Below, piece after piece: positions 27,294-36,945 of a stretch of 64,000 nucleotides of DNA. The notes beneath the pieces were generated by a model that ran no database searches, was not told the origin of the DNA, and saw only the letters and a list, made by a program, of their open reading frames with translations. The DNA comes from Blattabacterium cuenoti (GTDB lineage: Bacteria > Bacteroidota > Bacteroidia > Flavobacteriales > Blattabacteriaceae). The number at the start of each line of letters is the position of its first letter. The stretch's first letter is position 1. The stretch is taken from assembly GCF_014252035.1 (NCBI RefSeq), contig NZ_CP059207.1, positions 248,001 to 312,000 on the forward strand, given 5' to 3'. The translations under genes were made by a program, and so were the position numbers.

Positions 27294-27890
27294 TTATAAC
27301 TTTTTTATAGATTCTTTGATAAGATTTTCAACCGATAATTCTGGATGTTTACTTAAAATATTATCTAATACTTTTTCAGATTTTTGAATAGGAAAACCTA
27401 ATACACTCAAAGCACTTAAGGCATCTTTTTTTACTAAGTTAGGTTCTCTATTTTTTTCTTTATTTTCGGTAGTAATTATTTTTTTAGTAAACTTATCCTT
27501 AAGTTCAAGAATTATTCTTTGAGCTGTTTTGTTGCCTATTCCCTTTACCTTATTAAAAACCTTTATGTTTTCTTTTGAAATAGATTCTTCTATTTCATTT
27601 GGAGTAAGAGTGGACAATAATACAATCGCAGAACTTGGTCCTATACCATTAACAGATATCAAATAAGAGAATATATTTCTTTCTTCTTTCCCAAAGAAAC
27701 CATATAAAACGTTTTGATTCTCTTTCATAAAAAGATAAGTGTATATATGTATATGTTCTCCTATTTCTTTTCTTAAAAAAAAAGAATAGGTATATGAGGA
27801 TATGTAAATATAATATCCTACACCATTACAATCTATTATTAAATTAGATTTATTTTTTTCAATTAACTTTCCTCTTAAATGTGTTATCAC
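27294..27890 (-). CDS. ruvA: Holliday junction DNA helicase RuvA
   Basis: RuvA binds four-way DNA junctions and loads the RuvB motor. The 198-residue protein has the N-terminal OB-fold start (MITHLRGKL), a central tandem helix-hairpin-helix region with LISVNGIGPSSAI and VKGIGNKTAQRIILEL, and a C-terminal three-helix domain with ALSVLGFP. The start codon is GTG; the nearest ATG is out of frame. It lies 31 bp after der and 34 bp before the phosphate transporter gene, in one direction. Confidence 0.94.
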   Translation of the reverse strand: MITHLRGKLIEKNKSNLIIDCNGVGYYIYISSYTYSFFLRKEIGEHIHIYTYLFMKENQNVLYGFFGKEERNIFSYLISVNGIGPSSAIVLLSTLTPNEIEESISKENIKVFNKVKGIGNKTAQRIILELKDKFTKKIITTENKEKNREPNLVKKDALSALSVLGFPIQKSEKVLDNILSKHPELSVENLIKESIKKL

Positions 27891-27921
27891 ATCAAATCAA
27901 AATAATAAGATGGTAATAAAT

Positions 27922-29268
27922 CTATTTCTTCCTGAAGAAAATTTGTATAGGTACTCCTTTGAAATCAAAGTAATAACGAATTTTATTTTCAACGAATCTT
28001 TTATAAGATTCTTTTATATATTGCGGAAAATTAGAAAAAAAAATAAATTTTGGAGTTCTTGATGGTAATTGAGTACAATACTTTATTTTTATTAATTTAT
28101 TTTTTCTAATAGAAGGGGGAGGGTTATTTTTTAAAATTGGTAACATAATTTTATTTAAAATATTTGTTTTTAGTCTATTTTTACTGGATTTTAAAACGTC
28201 ATAAGCTGTTGGAATAATATTATGGATTCCATTTTTATTTTTAGCAGATATAAAAAGAATAGGAACATTATCAAACGGAGAAATTTTGTTCCGAATTAAG
28301 TTTTCTAAATTTTTTTGTAAGTGGTCATTTTTATCGAATAAATCCCATTTGTTAATAACAATTATAATTCCCTTATGATTTTTTTCCACTAATCTGAAAA
28401 GATTCATATCTTGATTTTCCCATCCACGACTTGCATCGATCATTAAAAGACAAATGTCTGCATATTCTATCGTTTTTACTGTTCTTATAGAAGAATAAAA
28501 TTCTATGTTTTTTCTTATTTTTGATTTTTTTCTAACTCCAGGAGTGTCAACTAAAATACATTGTTTGTATACTACATCTAGGCTATCTCTTGTTGTTCCA
28601 GGTATATTAGTAACAATATGATGATTTTTTTTATTTAGAAAAGAATTAATTAATGTAGATTTTCCTACATTTGGACGTCCTATTACTGAAAATATCGGTA
28701 GATATTTTTCTTTGTTTATCCCACCATTTATATTTTTTATACCACTATCATATTTATTATTATATTTTTGAAATATTTCTGTTATTTTATCTAATAATTC
28801 TCCTGTACCACTACCATTTATGGCTGATATATAATAATATTTATCGAATCCTAAACGGAAAAAATCCGTATTAGAATTATAATATATATTATTATTATCT
28901 ACTTTGTTTACTACCAGTATAATTATTTTTTTATATTTTTCTCTTAGTATTTGAGATATTTCTATTTCCGTATTAGATATACCAATTTTTATATCTACCA
29001 AAAATAAAACAATATCAGATTCTTCAATAGCTAAAAAAATTTGGTTTTTTATTTCATATTCGATCATATCTTTATCTGTGGAAATAGTAAAACCACCTGT
29101 ATCTACTACAGAAAATTTCATTCCATTCCATTCCGTAGTTCCATAAATACGATCTCTTGTTACACCGCTTGTAACATGAACAATAGCTTTTCTCCTTCCT
29201 ATAAGACGATTAAAAAGAGTAGATTTTCCTACATTTGGACATCCTACTATAGATACGATATAACTCAT
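27922..29268 (-). CDS. der: Ribosome-assembly GTPase Der (EngA)
   Basis: Double-GTPase needed for 50S subunit assembly. The 448-residue protein has G domain 1 with GCPNVGKST (8-16), DTGG and NKVD, and G domain 2 with GRPNVGKST at about 197-205, DTPG and NKWD. A C-terminal KH-like domain ends in FFRKK. Length and order are normal. It is divergent from trmD across a 96-bp gap. Confidence 0.96.
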   Translation of the reverse strand: MSYIVSIVGCPNVGKSTLFNRLIGRRKAIVHVTSGVTRDRIYGTTEWNGMKFSVVDTGGFTISTDKDMIEYEIKNQIFLAIEESDIVLFLVDIKIGISNTEIEISQILREKYKKIIILVVNKVDNNNIYYNSNTDFFRLGFDKYYYISAINGSGTGELLDKITEIFQKYNNKYDSGIKNINGGINKEKYLPIFSVIGRPNVGKSTLINSFLNKKNHHIVTNIPGTTRDSLDVVYKQCILVDTPGVRKKSKIRKNIEFYSSIRTVKTIEYADICLLMIDASRGWENQDMNLFRLVEKNHKGIIIVINKWDLFDKNDHLQKNLENLIRNKISPFDNVPILFISAKNKNGIHNIIPTAYDVLKSSKNRLKTNILNKIMLPILKNNPPPSIRKNKLIKIKYCTQLPSRTPKFIFFSNFPQYIKESYKRFVENKIRYYFDFKGVPIQIFFRKK

Positions 29269-29339
29269 TTTTATAAATTATTCGTAAAGTTAGAATTTTT
29301 TTATTAGTTTCATTACTAGATTATTACTATATTTTATAG

Positions 29340-29347
29340 TATATTTG
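29340..29347 (+). promoter_or_regulatory. Possible trmD -7 element
   Basis: TATATTTG matches the Bacteroidota TAnnTTTG -7 consensus exactly and sits 18 bases before the trmD ATG, giving a leader of about 10 bases. No TTG is found at the proper distance upstream, so the call is weak. Confidence 0.25.
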
Positions 29348-29364
29348 TTTTTTTCATTAAAAAA

Positions 29365-30021
29365 ATGCGTATAGATATTATCAGCATATTTCCTGACATA
29401 TTTCAGGGACCTTTTTCTCATTCTATTATTAAAAGAGCAATTGATAAAAATTTGATGAAAATCCATATTCATAACCTACGAGAATATGGATTAGGTAAAC
29501 GTAAGAAAATAGATGATTATCCTTATGGAGGAATACCTGGTATGGTTATTAGAATAGAACCTGTGTATCACTGTTTTTCTAAATTATTATCAAAAAGGTC
29601 TTATGATGAAATAATTTTTATGACTCCTGATGGAGAAATATTATCACAAAAATATGCTCAATATCTGAAAAATAAAAAAAATATTATCATATTATGCGGA
29701 CGTTACAAAGGAATAGATCAAAGAATTAGAGATAACTTAATTTCAAAAGAAATATCTATTGGTAATTATATTTTATCTGGAGGAGAAATAGCAGCAGCTG
29801 TATTGGTAGAAACTGTAGTTAGGTTACTCCCAGGAGTAATAAAAAATAAGGGTTCTATTATGACAGACTCTTTTCAAGAAGAAGAATCATTTATAGCACC
29901 TCCTATTTACACTCGTCCAGTAATTTATAAAGGATGGAAAGTACCCGATATTCTTTTATCAGGAAATCATAAGAAAATTAAAGATTGGTTAAAGAAAAAA
30001 TCCATGAAGATAAAACCATAA
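29365..30021 (+). CDS. trmD: tRNA (guanine-37-N1)-methyltransferase TrmD
   Basis: SPOUT enzyme that makes m1G37 and prevents +1 frameshifting. The 218 residues start with MRIDIISIFPDIF, and contain DDYPYGGIPGMV (about 51-62), the knot region LCGRYKGIDQR, and LSGGEIAAAVLVETVVRLLPGV. The C-terminus (HKKIKDWLKKKS) is family-typical. The gene's last 44 bases are also the 3' end of argH on the other strand. Confidence 0.95.
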   Translation: MRIDIISIFPDIFQGPFSHSIIKRAIDKNLMKIHIHNLREYGLGKRKKIDDYPYGGIPGMVIRIEPVYHCFSKLLSKRSYDEIIFMTPDGEILSQKYAQYLKNKKNIIILCGRYKGIDQRIRDNLISKEISIGNYILSGGEIAAAVLVETVVRLLPGVIKNKGSIMTDSFQEEESFIAPPIYTRPVIYKGWKVPDILLSGNHKKIKDWLKKKSMKIKP

Positions 30022-31390
30022 AATATACGTTTTGCAATGGTATTTTACCATAAATTAGAAATTTTATCACTTTATCAATTTTATCAAAATTAAAATTTTC
30101 TATTGCTTTTTTCATAATTTTTCTAATTTTTGTATTACATAAATTTCCTATGCTACCTTCATGAGAATGATATACTTTATTTTTTAGTTTTTTAAAACAA
30201 CCATTTTGTATGTCAGATCCTACTTTTTTATAGGCTTCTCGGAAAGAATAACCTTCCTCTATTACAAGTTTATTCACTGCTTCTACACTAAATAAATAGC
30301 GATATTTATCTTCTTTTAGGATATCTTTTTTTACTATAATATGATTTAACATGTATTTAGACATGTAAATACATTTTTTCAATTCATCAAAAATAGGGAT
30401 GAATATTTCTTTAATAATTTGATAATCTCTATGATATCCAGAACATAAATTAGAAGTAATTAAACAAATTTCATTTGGAACAGAATTAATTTTATTACAT
30501 TTAGCTCGTATAATTTCAAAAACATCTGGATTTTTTTTATGAGGCATAATACTAGATCCAGTTGTTAAATAATCAGGAAAACTAATAAAATTAAAATTTT
30601 GATTTAAATATAAACAAATATCTTGCGACATTTTACTTAAAGTTCTTGCCAAAGAAGAAAAAGCTTCCGAAACAATAATTTCCATTTTTCCACGAACCAT
30701 TTGGGCATATATTACATTGTAATTTAAATCATCAAAACCTAATAAATCTGTTGTCATTTTACGATTTAAAGGTAACGAAGTACCATAACCAGCTGCAGAT
30801 CCCAGCGGATTTTTATTAACAATGCAATATGCTGTATGAATTAGTAATACATCATCTATTAAACTTTCTGCATACGCTGCAAACCAAAGCCCAAAAGATG
30901 AAGGCATAGCAATTTGATAATGAGTGTATCCAGGCATTAATATCTTTTTATATTGTTCACTCAATTTCAATAACAAATCAAATAAAGAATAAGTAATTGA
31001 AATGATTTCTTTGATTTCTGTTCTAGTAAATAATTTTAAATCTACTAATATTTGATCATTTCTAGATCTACCACTATGTATTTTTTGCCCTACGTTTCCT
31101 AAACGATTAGTTAGCAGAAATTCTATTTGAGAATGTACATCTTCTATTCCTTCATCAATTTGAAATTTTTTTTTCAATATTTCCTCATATATATTACGTA
31201 ATTCATGAATTAAAATCTTTAAGTCATTTTTATTTAACAATCCAATACTTTCTAGCATGATAACATGAGCGATCGTACCTATAACATCATGTTGAGCTAA
31301 AAGTATATCTACTTCCGAATCCTTTCCTGAGGTAAAATTTATTATTTTTTTATCAAAACTAAAATTATTTTCTTTTTCCCAAATTTTCAC
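29978..31390 (-). CDS. argH: Argininosuccinate lyase
   Basis: Last enzyme of arginine synthesis, splitting argininosuccinate to arginine and fumarate. The 470-residue protein starts MKIWEK at a GTG codon, as its homologues do. It contains DVHSQIE, IHSGRSRNDQ, PGYTHYQIAMP and the fumarase-superfamily signature GSSIMPHKKNPD with the catalytic serine. The last ~15 residues (after IPLQN) are encoded antisense to trmD and look like read-through of a lost stop rather than family sequence. Supports arginine provision by the symbiont. Confidence 0.94.
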   Translation of the reverse strand: MKIWEKENNFSFDKKIINFTSGKDSEVDILLAQHDVIGTIAHVIMLESIGLLNKNDLKILIHELRNIYEEILKKKFQIDEGIEDVHSQIEFLLTNRLGNVGQKIHSGRSRNDQILVDLKLFTRTEIKEIISITYSLFDLLLKLSEQYKKILMPGYTHYQIAMPSSFGLWFAAYAESLIDDVLLIHTAYCIVNKNPLGSAAGYGTSLPLNRKMTTDLLGFDDLNYNVIYAQMVRGKMEIIVSEAFSSLARTLSKMSQDICLYLNQNFNFISFPDYLTTGSSIMPHKKNPDVFEIIRAKCNKINSVPNEICLITSNLCSGYHRDYQIIKEIFIPIFDELKKCIYMSKYMLNHIIVKKDILKEDKYRYLFSVEAVNKLVIEEGYSFREAYKKVGSDIQNGCFKKLKNKVYHSHEGSIGNLCNTKIRKIMKKAIENFNFDKIDKVIKFLIYGKIPLQNVYFMVLSSWIFSLTNL

Positions 31391-31417
31391 GTATAAAATA
31401 TTTTTTTATATTTTCTA

Positions 31418-31425
31418 TATATTTG
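31418..31425 (+). promoter_or_regulatory. Possible gyrB -7 element
   Basis: TATATTTG, an exact TAnnTTTG match, lies about 57 bases before the gyrB ATG. The upstream TTG is missing at 19-21 bases, so this is tentative. Confidence 0.25.
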
Positions 31426-31481
31426 ATAAAACTATAAATTTTTTATGGAAAAAGAAAAATTTCTAAATATTTGAATGAATT

Positions 31482-33413
31482 ATGAATAATAATCATAATA
31501 AAGATTATACAACAACATATACAGAGGATAGTATTAGATCTCTTGAAGGGATTGAGCATATTAGATTACGACCTTCTATGTACATTGGAGATGTAGGGAT
31601 TAGAGGGTTACATCATCTAGTCTATGAAGTTATAGATAATTCTGTAGATGAGGCTTTGGCTGGATTTTGTAATAAAATATGGATAAAAATTCACAAAGAT
31701 GGATTTATAAGTGTTATCGATAACGGTCGTGGAATTCCAATAGGAATTCATAAAAAAGAAGGAAAATCTGCTCTTGAAGTTGTTATGACAAAAGTTGGTG
31801 CAGGCGGTAAATTTGATAAAAATTCTTATAAAGTATCTGGAGGATTACATGGTGTTGGAATTTCCTGTGTTAATGCTTTATCTAAAAAACTTACAGTAAC
31901 AATTTATCGTGAAGGTAAAATATATCAACAAGAATATTATAAAGGGAAACCCATATATTCTGTTAAATGTATTGGAAATACTAACAAAATAGGAACAAAA
32001 ATACATTATCTCGTCGATAATTCTATATTTAATAATATTACATATGACTATGAAATATTGTCTACTAGACTAAAAGAACTATCCTTTCTAAATAAAGGTT
32101 TACATTTATTTCTAGAAGACGAAAGAAATAATAAAAAAGAATCTTTTTTATCTGAAAATGGACTAAGAGAATACATTACTATTTTAGATAAAGATCAAGT
32201 TCCTATAACAAAAAATGTAATCCTTATCGAAGGAGAAAAAGAAAATACTATTGTAGAAGTTGCAATGCAATACAATACTTCTTATAAAGCAAGAATTTAT
32301 TCTTATGTTAACAATATAAATACTTATGAAGGTGGAACTCATATTTCCGGATTTAGACGATCATTAACAAGAACGTTGAAAAAATATACAGATGTTTATG
32401 TATCTAAAGATAAAAAGGTAGAATTAACTGGAGATGATTTCAGGGAAGGAATTACGGCTATTATATCTGTTAGGGTTATGGATCCTCAATTTGAGGGACA
32501 AACCAAAACTAAATTGAGTAATCATGAAGTTGGAGGTATTGTAGATAAAATTGTAGGGGAAAAATTAAATAATTATTTAGAAGAAAATCCTATTGATAGG
32601 AAAAAAATTATAGACAAGATTATTCTGGCTGCTAAAGCACGTCAAGCAGCTAGAAAAGCACGTGAACTAATACAGAAAAAAAATCCTATTATAAGTGGAA
32701 TTTTACCCGGAAAATTGGCAGATTGCTCTTTTAATAATCCAGAAAATTGCGAGATTTATTTAGTAGAGGGAGATTCTGCAGGTGGAACAGCTAAACAAGG
32801 TAGAGATAGAAATTTCCAGGCAATTTTACCTCTAAGAGGTAAAATACTTAATGTAGAAAAAGCAATGCAATATAAAATATTTGAAAATGAAGAAATAAAA
32901 AATATTTTTACCTCTCTAGGAGTTTCTATCGGTACAGAAGAAGATCAAAAAGTTTTGAATATAAAAAAACTTAGATATAACAAAATTATTATCATGACAG
33001 ATGCAGATATAGATGGAAGTCATATTTCTACTTTAATTTTAACATTATTTTTCCGTTATATGAAACCTTTGATAGAAAAAGGACATATTTATATTGCAAC
33101 TCCTCCACTTTATTTAATTAGGAAAGGTAATTATTCAAAATATGCTTGGAATGATCAAGAAAGAGAAAATATTGTAAAAAAATTAGGAGAAAGAAAATAT
33201 GTTAACATACAACGATACAAAGGATTAGGAGAAATGAATGCGGAACAGCTTTGGGATACTACAATGAATCCAAAAAATAGAACGCTACGAAAAGTTAATA
33301 TAGAAAATTATACTGAGGCAGATAGAATATTTTCTATTTTGATGGGGGATGATGTTCCACCTAGAAGAAATTTTATAGAAAAAAATGCAATTTATGCAAG
33401 GATAGATGTATAA
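31482..33413 (+). CDS. gyrB: DNA gyrase subunit B
   Basis: ATPase subunit of gyrase, which introduces negative supercoils. The 643-residue protein shows the GHKL ATPase motifs EVIDNSVDEA, DNGRGIP and GGLHGVG, the transducer, then the TOPRIM motifs EGDSAGGTA, PLRGK and DADIDGSHI, and ends with the conserved RYKGLGEMN and tail. DNA topoisomerase IV ParE is the alternative. Residues RPSMYIGD and the standard length favour GyrB, but the two cannot be fully separated by eye. It heads a plus-strand group with uppP and truB. Confidence 0.92.
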   Translation: MNNNHNKDYTTTYTEDSIRSLEGIEHIRLRPSMYIGDVGIRGLHHLVYEVIDNSVDEALAGFCNKIWIKIHKDGFISVIDNGRGIPIGIHKKEGKSALEVVMTKVGAGGKFDKNSYKVSGGLHGVGISCVNALSKKLTVTIYREGKIYQQEYYKGKPIYSVKCIGNTNKIGTKIHYLVDNSIFNNITYDYEILSTRLKELSFLNKGLHLFLEDERNNKKESFLSENGLREYITILDKDQVPITKNVILIEGEKENTIVEVAMQYNTSYKARIYSYVNNINTYEGGTHISGFRRSLTRTLKKYTDVYVSKDKKVELTGDDFREGITAIISVRVMDPQFEGQTKTKLSNHEVGGIVDKIVGEKLNNYLEENPIDRKKIIDKIILAAKARQAARKARELIQKKNPIISGILPGKLADCSFNNPENCEIYLVEGDSAGGTAKQGRDRNFQAILPLRGKILNVEKAMQYKIFENEEIKNIFTSLGVSIGTEEDQKVLNIKKLRYNKIIIMTDADIDGSHISTLILTLFFRYMKPLIEKGHIYIATPPLYLIRKGNYSKYAWNDQERENIVKKLGERKYVNIQRYKGLGEMNAEQLWDTTMNPKNRTLRKVNIENYTEADRIFSILMGDDVPPRRNFIEKNAIYARIDV

Positions 33414-33425
33414 AAATTATTATTG

Positions 33426-34232
33426 ATGAATTATATTCAATCAATTATACTAGGTATTATTGAAGGTATTACAGAATTTTTTCCTATTTCTTCTACTGGA
33501 CATATGATACTCATATCTTATATTATGGGAATATTAAAAAATAAAATAACCAGTTTATTCCTTATTTCTGTTCAACTTGGAACTATTTTTTCTGTCGTAT
33601 TTCTATATAGAAAAAAATTATTATTTCAAAAATATAATTTTTACTTAAAAATTTTTTTAGCTATTATTCCTATAGGAATTTCTGGTTTTATGTTCAATCA
33701 TATAATTTCTATATTATTAGAAAACCCTATCATAGTATCTATATCTCTTTTATTGGGGGGGGTAATGATTATAAAATCAGAAAATTTATATGAAAAAAAT
33801 TGCTTTCGAAAAAGCAATAGTATTACTTATTTTAATGCAATCATTATTGGTTTATTTCAGTGTTTTTCATTAATACCAGGATTTTCTAGAAGTGCAACTA
33901 CCATTATAGCTGGTCTACTACAAAATATAAATAGAAAAAAAACTATTGAATTTTCCTTTTTTGTATCTATTCCTGTTATTGGAATGGCTACATGTAAAAA
34001 ATTACACGATTATTTTTTTATAAATTATATTGATTTTCGTATTTTTTTTAATGAAATTAAATTATTGTTGTTGGGAAACATAATATCTTTTATAACGGGA
34101 GTAATCTCCATAAAATTTTTCATAAAATATTTGCATAAATACGATTTTAAACTATTTGGATACTACAGGATTATTCTTGGAGTTTTCTTTATATTGGTAC
34201 ATTATTTTGTTAAACCAATTGGAAAACTTTGA
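33426..34232 (+). CDS. uppP: Undecaprenyl-diphosphatase UppP (BacA)
   Basis: Membrane phosphatase that recycles undecaprenyl pyrophosphate to the carrier lipid used by MraY. The 268-residue protein has about eight membrane segments and both catalytic motifs: GITEFFPISSTGH near the N-terminus and PGFSRSATT (around 155-163). The ATG at 33426 is preferred over the adjacent TTG at 33423. A run of eight G (33755-33762) encodes LLGGV and is in frame. The stop overlaps the truB start as TTGA. Confidence 0.94.
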   Translation: MNYIQSIILGIIEGITEFFPISSTGHMILISYIMGILKNKITSLFLISVQLGTIFSVVFLYRKKLLFQKYNFYLKIFLAIIPIGISGFMFNHIISILLENPIIVSISLLLGGVMIIKSENLYEKNCFRKSNSITYFNAIIIGLFQCFSLIPGFSRSATTIIAGLLQNINRKKTIEFSFFVSIPVIGMATCKKLHDYFFINYIDFRIFFNEIKLLLLGNIISFITGVISIKFFIKYLHKYDFKLFGYYRIILGVFFILVHYFVKPIGKL

Positions 34233-35011
34233 TCAAAGATTTATCTGAATTTCAAAAGGGAAAAACGTTATTGGTAGACAAACCTTGGGGTTTTACTTCT
34301 TTTGAAATTGTGAAAAAAATAAAAAATTCTATATTAGAAAAATATTCTAATAGTAGTTGTAATTGTAATCTAAAAATAGGACATGCAGGAACTTTAGATC
34401 CTCTAGCAACTGGTTTATTAATTGTTCTTACGGGAAAAAGTACTAAAAACGTAAAATATATTCAAAATTATAAAAAGACTTATACAGGAATTATAAAATT
34501 AGGTTGTCAAACTAAATCTTTCGATTCAGAAACAGAAGAATATAATTTTTCTTCTACTTCTCATATTACTACAAAACTTATTAGAAAAACATCAAAAAAA
34601 TTTATAGGAGAAATAAATCAATTTCCACCTTATTTTTCTGCATTGAAAATAAATGGAAGAAAATTATATGAATATGCTAGAAAAGGACAAAAATTTTTGT
34701 CTTTAGTAAAACCTAGATATGTTAAAATTTATCAGTTTCATTTATTAAAAATAAGCATTCCATATATAAAATTTTTTATAGAATGTGGAAAAGGAACTTA
34801 TATTAGATCCATAGCGAAAGATTTTGGAGAAGAAATTGAAATAGGAGCATATCTTCTTTCTTTAAGAAGAGAACGTATAGGAAACTATACTATGAAAAGT
34901 TCTAAATTTTTTTTAAAAAATCTTTCAAATGAATTTTCATGCTATTTATTAAATTTTGTGTTTTTTTTTATACCATATATTGAATTTTTCATAAGATTCT
35001 TCATTTGTTAA
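34229..35011 (+). CDS. truB: tRNA pseudouridine-55 synthase TruB
   Basis: Makes pseudouridine-55 in the T-loop of tRNAs. The 260 residues include [11 protein letters not shown] (13-23), the catalytic loop [13 protein letters not shown] with Asp, [21 protein letters not shown] and [13 protein letters not shown]. No ATG exists near the start, so a TTG overlapping the uppP stop (TTGA) is used. The last ~25 residues (after FFLKNLSNE) are hydrophobic and are encoded across the 3' end of rpsP on the other strand. They look like read-through after loss of the original stop. Confidence 0.92.
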   Translation: MIKDLSEFQKGKTLLVDKPWGFTSFEIVKKIKNSILEKYSNSSCNCNLKIGHAGTLDPLATGLLIVLTGKSTKNVKYIQNYKKTYTGIIKLGCQTKSFDSETEEYNFSSTSHITTKLIRKTSKKFIGEINQFPPYFSALKINGRKLYEYARKGQKFLSLVKPRYVKIYQFHLLKISIPYIKFFIECGKGTYIRSIAKDFGEEIEIGAYLLSLRRERIGNYTMKSSKFFLKNLSNEFSCYLLNFVFFFIPYIEFFIRFFIC

Positions 35012-35290
35012 TGCTCCTTTCTTCACTCCTTCTAATAAATGTTTTTGAAGTAAAACTCCATTTTTAGAAAAGATAGATCTTACTGTCTCTGTAGGTTTTG
35101 CTCCTTTCATTAGCCATGAAACTGCATTATTCATGTTCAATACAGTAGATGGTGGATCTGTATGAGGATTATATGACCCCAACTTTTCTATAAATTTTCC
35201 ATCTCGTGGAGCACGAGAATCTGCTACTACTATGTGATACATTGGTTTATGTTTTTTACCAATTCTTTTTAAACGTATTTTTACGGACAT
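34949..35290 (-). CDS. rpsP: 30S ribosomal protein S16
   Basis: Small-subunit protein needed for 30S assembly. The 113 residues start [34 protein letters not shown] (shown to its key part: [21 protein letters not shown]). The S16 pattern is unmistakable. The C-terminal extension of about 30 residues is common in Bacteroidota. The last 63 bases are antisense to the 3' end of truB. A TTC-N20-TAAATTTA sequence at 35349-35379 on the minus strand could be its promoter. Confidence 0.96.
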   Translation of the reverse strand: MSVKIRLKRIGKKHKPMYHIVVADSRAPRDGKFIEKLGSYNPHTDPPSTVLNMNNAVSWLMKGAKPTETVRSIFSKNGVLLQKHLLEGVKKGALTNEESYEKFNIWYKKKHKI

Positions 35291-35408
35291 AATTTTACAA
35301 TATTGATGATTAAATTTTAAAAAAAATTTATACTTATATTCTCGAATTTAAATTTAGATATAAATATAATGTTTTTGAAAAAAAATGGTATATATTTACA
35401 TTTTTCAT

Positions 35409-35479
35409 AGACCCGTTGTGTAACGGTAGCACAGCAGATTTTGGTTCTGTTAGTTGGGGTTCGAGTCCCTACGGGTCTG
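35409..35479 (+). tRNA. trnQ: tRNA-Gln (anticodon TTG)
   Basis: A cloverleaf can be folded. The acceptor AGACCCG pairs with CGGGTCT over 7 bp, and there is a short D stem (GTG/CAC). The anticodon stem GCAGA pairs with TCTGT (one G-U) around the loop TTTTGGT with anticodon TTG at 35441-35443. The T arm has TTCGAGT, and G is the discriminator base. CCA is not encoded. It reads CAA and, by wobble, CAG. Confidence 0.95.
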
Positions 35480-35565
35480 TTACCTTCTTTGTGCAAAAAT
35501 TTATTATCTCATGAAATATGATATATGAATTTTGAATTTTTTATAATATAAAATTGAGTATTGGA

Positions 35566-36945
35566 ATGAAAAAAGAAAAAGTTTTACTGATAGCTTTTCT
35601 GAGTTTTTTAATATGTGCATTGATTCATTTCTATAGGTCCTTTTTGGGATTTGATAAATCTACTCTTTGCATATTAAGGTGCTCTGTCATCTCTTTATTT
35701 ATATTATATGCTTTTCTAAAAAAAGACTTAACTACTTGGATATTAATATCTATAATAATAGGTATAGAAATGGGATTAGATTTACCAAAAATTGCTGTAG
35801 AACTAAGATTTCTATCCCAAATTTTTTTGAGATTAATCAAAACTATTATTGCTCCAATACTATTTTCAACTTTAGTTGTTGGAATAGCAAGTCATTCTAA
35901 CATTAAGCAATTGGGTAGTATGGGATGGAAGTCATTACTATACTTTGAAATAGTAACAACTCTAGCTTTATTTATCGGTTTAATTGCCATTAATATTTCT
36001 CAAGCAGGAGTAGGTATTGTGATTCCTTCTGGCATTACAGAACAACAATTACCAAAAGTAGAAAGTAGATCTTGGCAAGATACTATTCTTCATGTTTTTC
36101 CTGAGAATTTTATTAAATCTATATATCATGGAGATGTTCTACCTATAGTAGTTTTTTCTGTAATATTTGGTGTTTCTATGGTTTTCTTGGAAGAAAAAAA
36201 ACGGAATCCTATATTAATTTTTGCAGAGAGTTTATCAGAAATAATGTTTAAGTTTACTAAGATCATCATGTATTTTGCACCCATAGGAGTAGGATCAGCC
36301 ATTGCTTATACTGTTGGTCATATGGGATTAGATATTTTATATAACCTATTTCAGTTATTATTTACTCTTTATATTGCTCTATTTACTTTTTTAATCGTGG
36401 TTTTACTTCCTATTCTTTTATGGATAAAAATTCCTTTAAAAGGTTTTGTGAAAGCATTAACTGAACCAGTTTCATTAGCTTTCGCTACTACAAGTTCTGA
36501 ATCTGCTCTTCCTCTTCTGATGGAAAATTTAGAAAAATTAGGAGTCCCTAGAAAAATTATTGCTTTTGTCATCCCTACAGGATATAGTTTTAACTTAGAT
36601 GGAACTACTTTATATCTTTCTTTAGCTACAGTTTTTGTAGCACAAGCATCTGGGATTCCTCTAAGTTTTAGTCAACAAATATTTATAGGTTTAACATTAA
36701 TATTAACTAGTAAAGGAGTAGCAGGAGTTCCTAGAGCTTCTCTCGTCATACTTCTAGCAACTGTTGCTTCTTTTGGGTTACCTACTTGGCCAATACTAGC
36801 TATTATTGGAATTGATGAATTAATGGACATGGCTCGTACAACTGTAAATGTTATTGGAAATGGATTAGCCAGTTGTGTTATTGCTCGTTCTGAAGGGGAA
36901 TTTGATGACAAAAAAATGTTAGATTACATACAACAAAAAAAATGA
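35566..36945 (+). CDS. Dicarboxylate/amino acid:cation symporter (GltP/DctA family)
   Basis: Membrane importer of glutamate, aspartate or C4-dicarboxylates coupled to sodium or protons. The 459-residue protein has about eight helices plus two re-entrant loops. The serine-rich loop ATTSSESALPLL (HP1), the helix motif YSFNLDGTTLY (TM7, cation site), TSKGVAGVPRAS (HP2) and the C-terminal DELMDMARTTVNVIGN are all intact. I use the ATG at 35566; a TTG four codons upstream is possible. Substrate cannot be decided from sequence. The stop overlaps mvaD by ATGA. Confidence 0.92.
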   Translation: MKKEKVLLIAFLSFLICALIHFYRSFLGFDKSTLCILRCSVISLFILYAFLKKDLTTWILISIIIGIEMGLDLPKIAVELRFLSQIFLRLIKTIIAPILFSTLVVGIASHSNIKQLGSMGWKSLLYFEIVTTLALFIGLIAINISQAGVGIVIPSGITEQQLPKVESRSWQDTILHVFPENFIKSIYHGDVLPIVVFSVIFGVSMVFLEEKKRNPILIFAESLSEIMFKFTKIIMYFAPIGVGSAIAYTVGHMGLDILYNLFQLLFTLYIALFTFLIVVLLPILLWIKIPLKGFVKALTEPVSLAFATTSSESALPLLMENLEKLGVPRKIIAFVIPTGYSFNLDGTTLYLSLATVFVAQASGIPLSFSQQIFIGLTLILTSKGVAGVPRASLVILLATVASFGLPTWPILAIIGIDELMDMARTTVNVIGNGLASCVIARSEGEFDDKKMLDYIQQKK

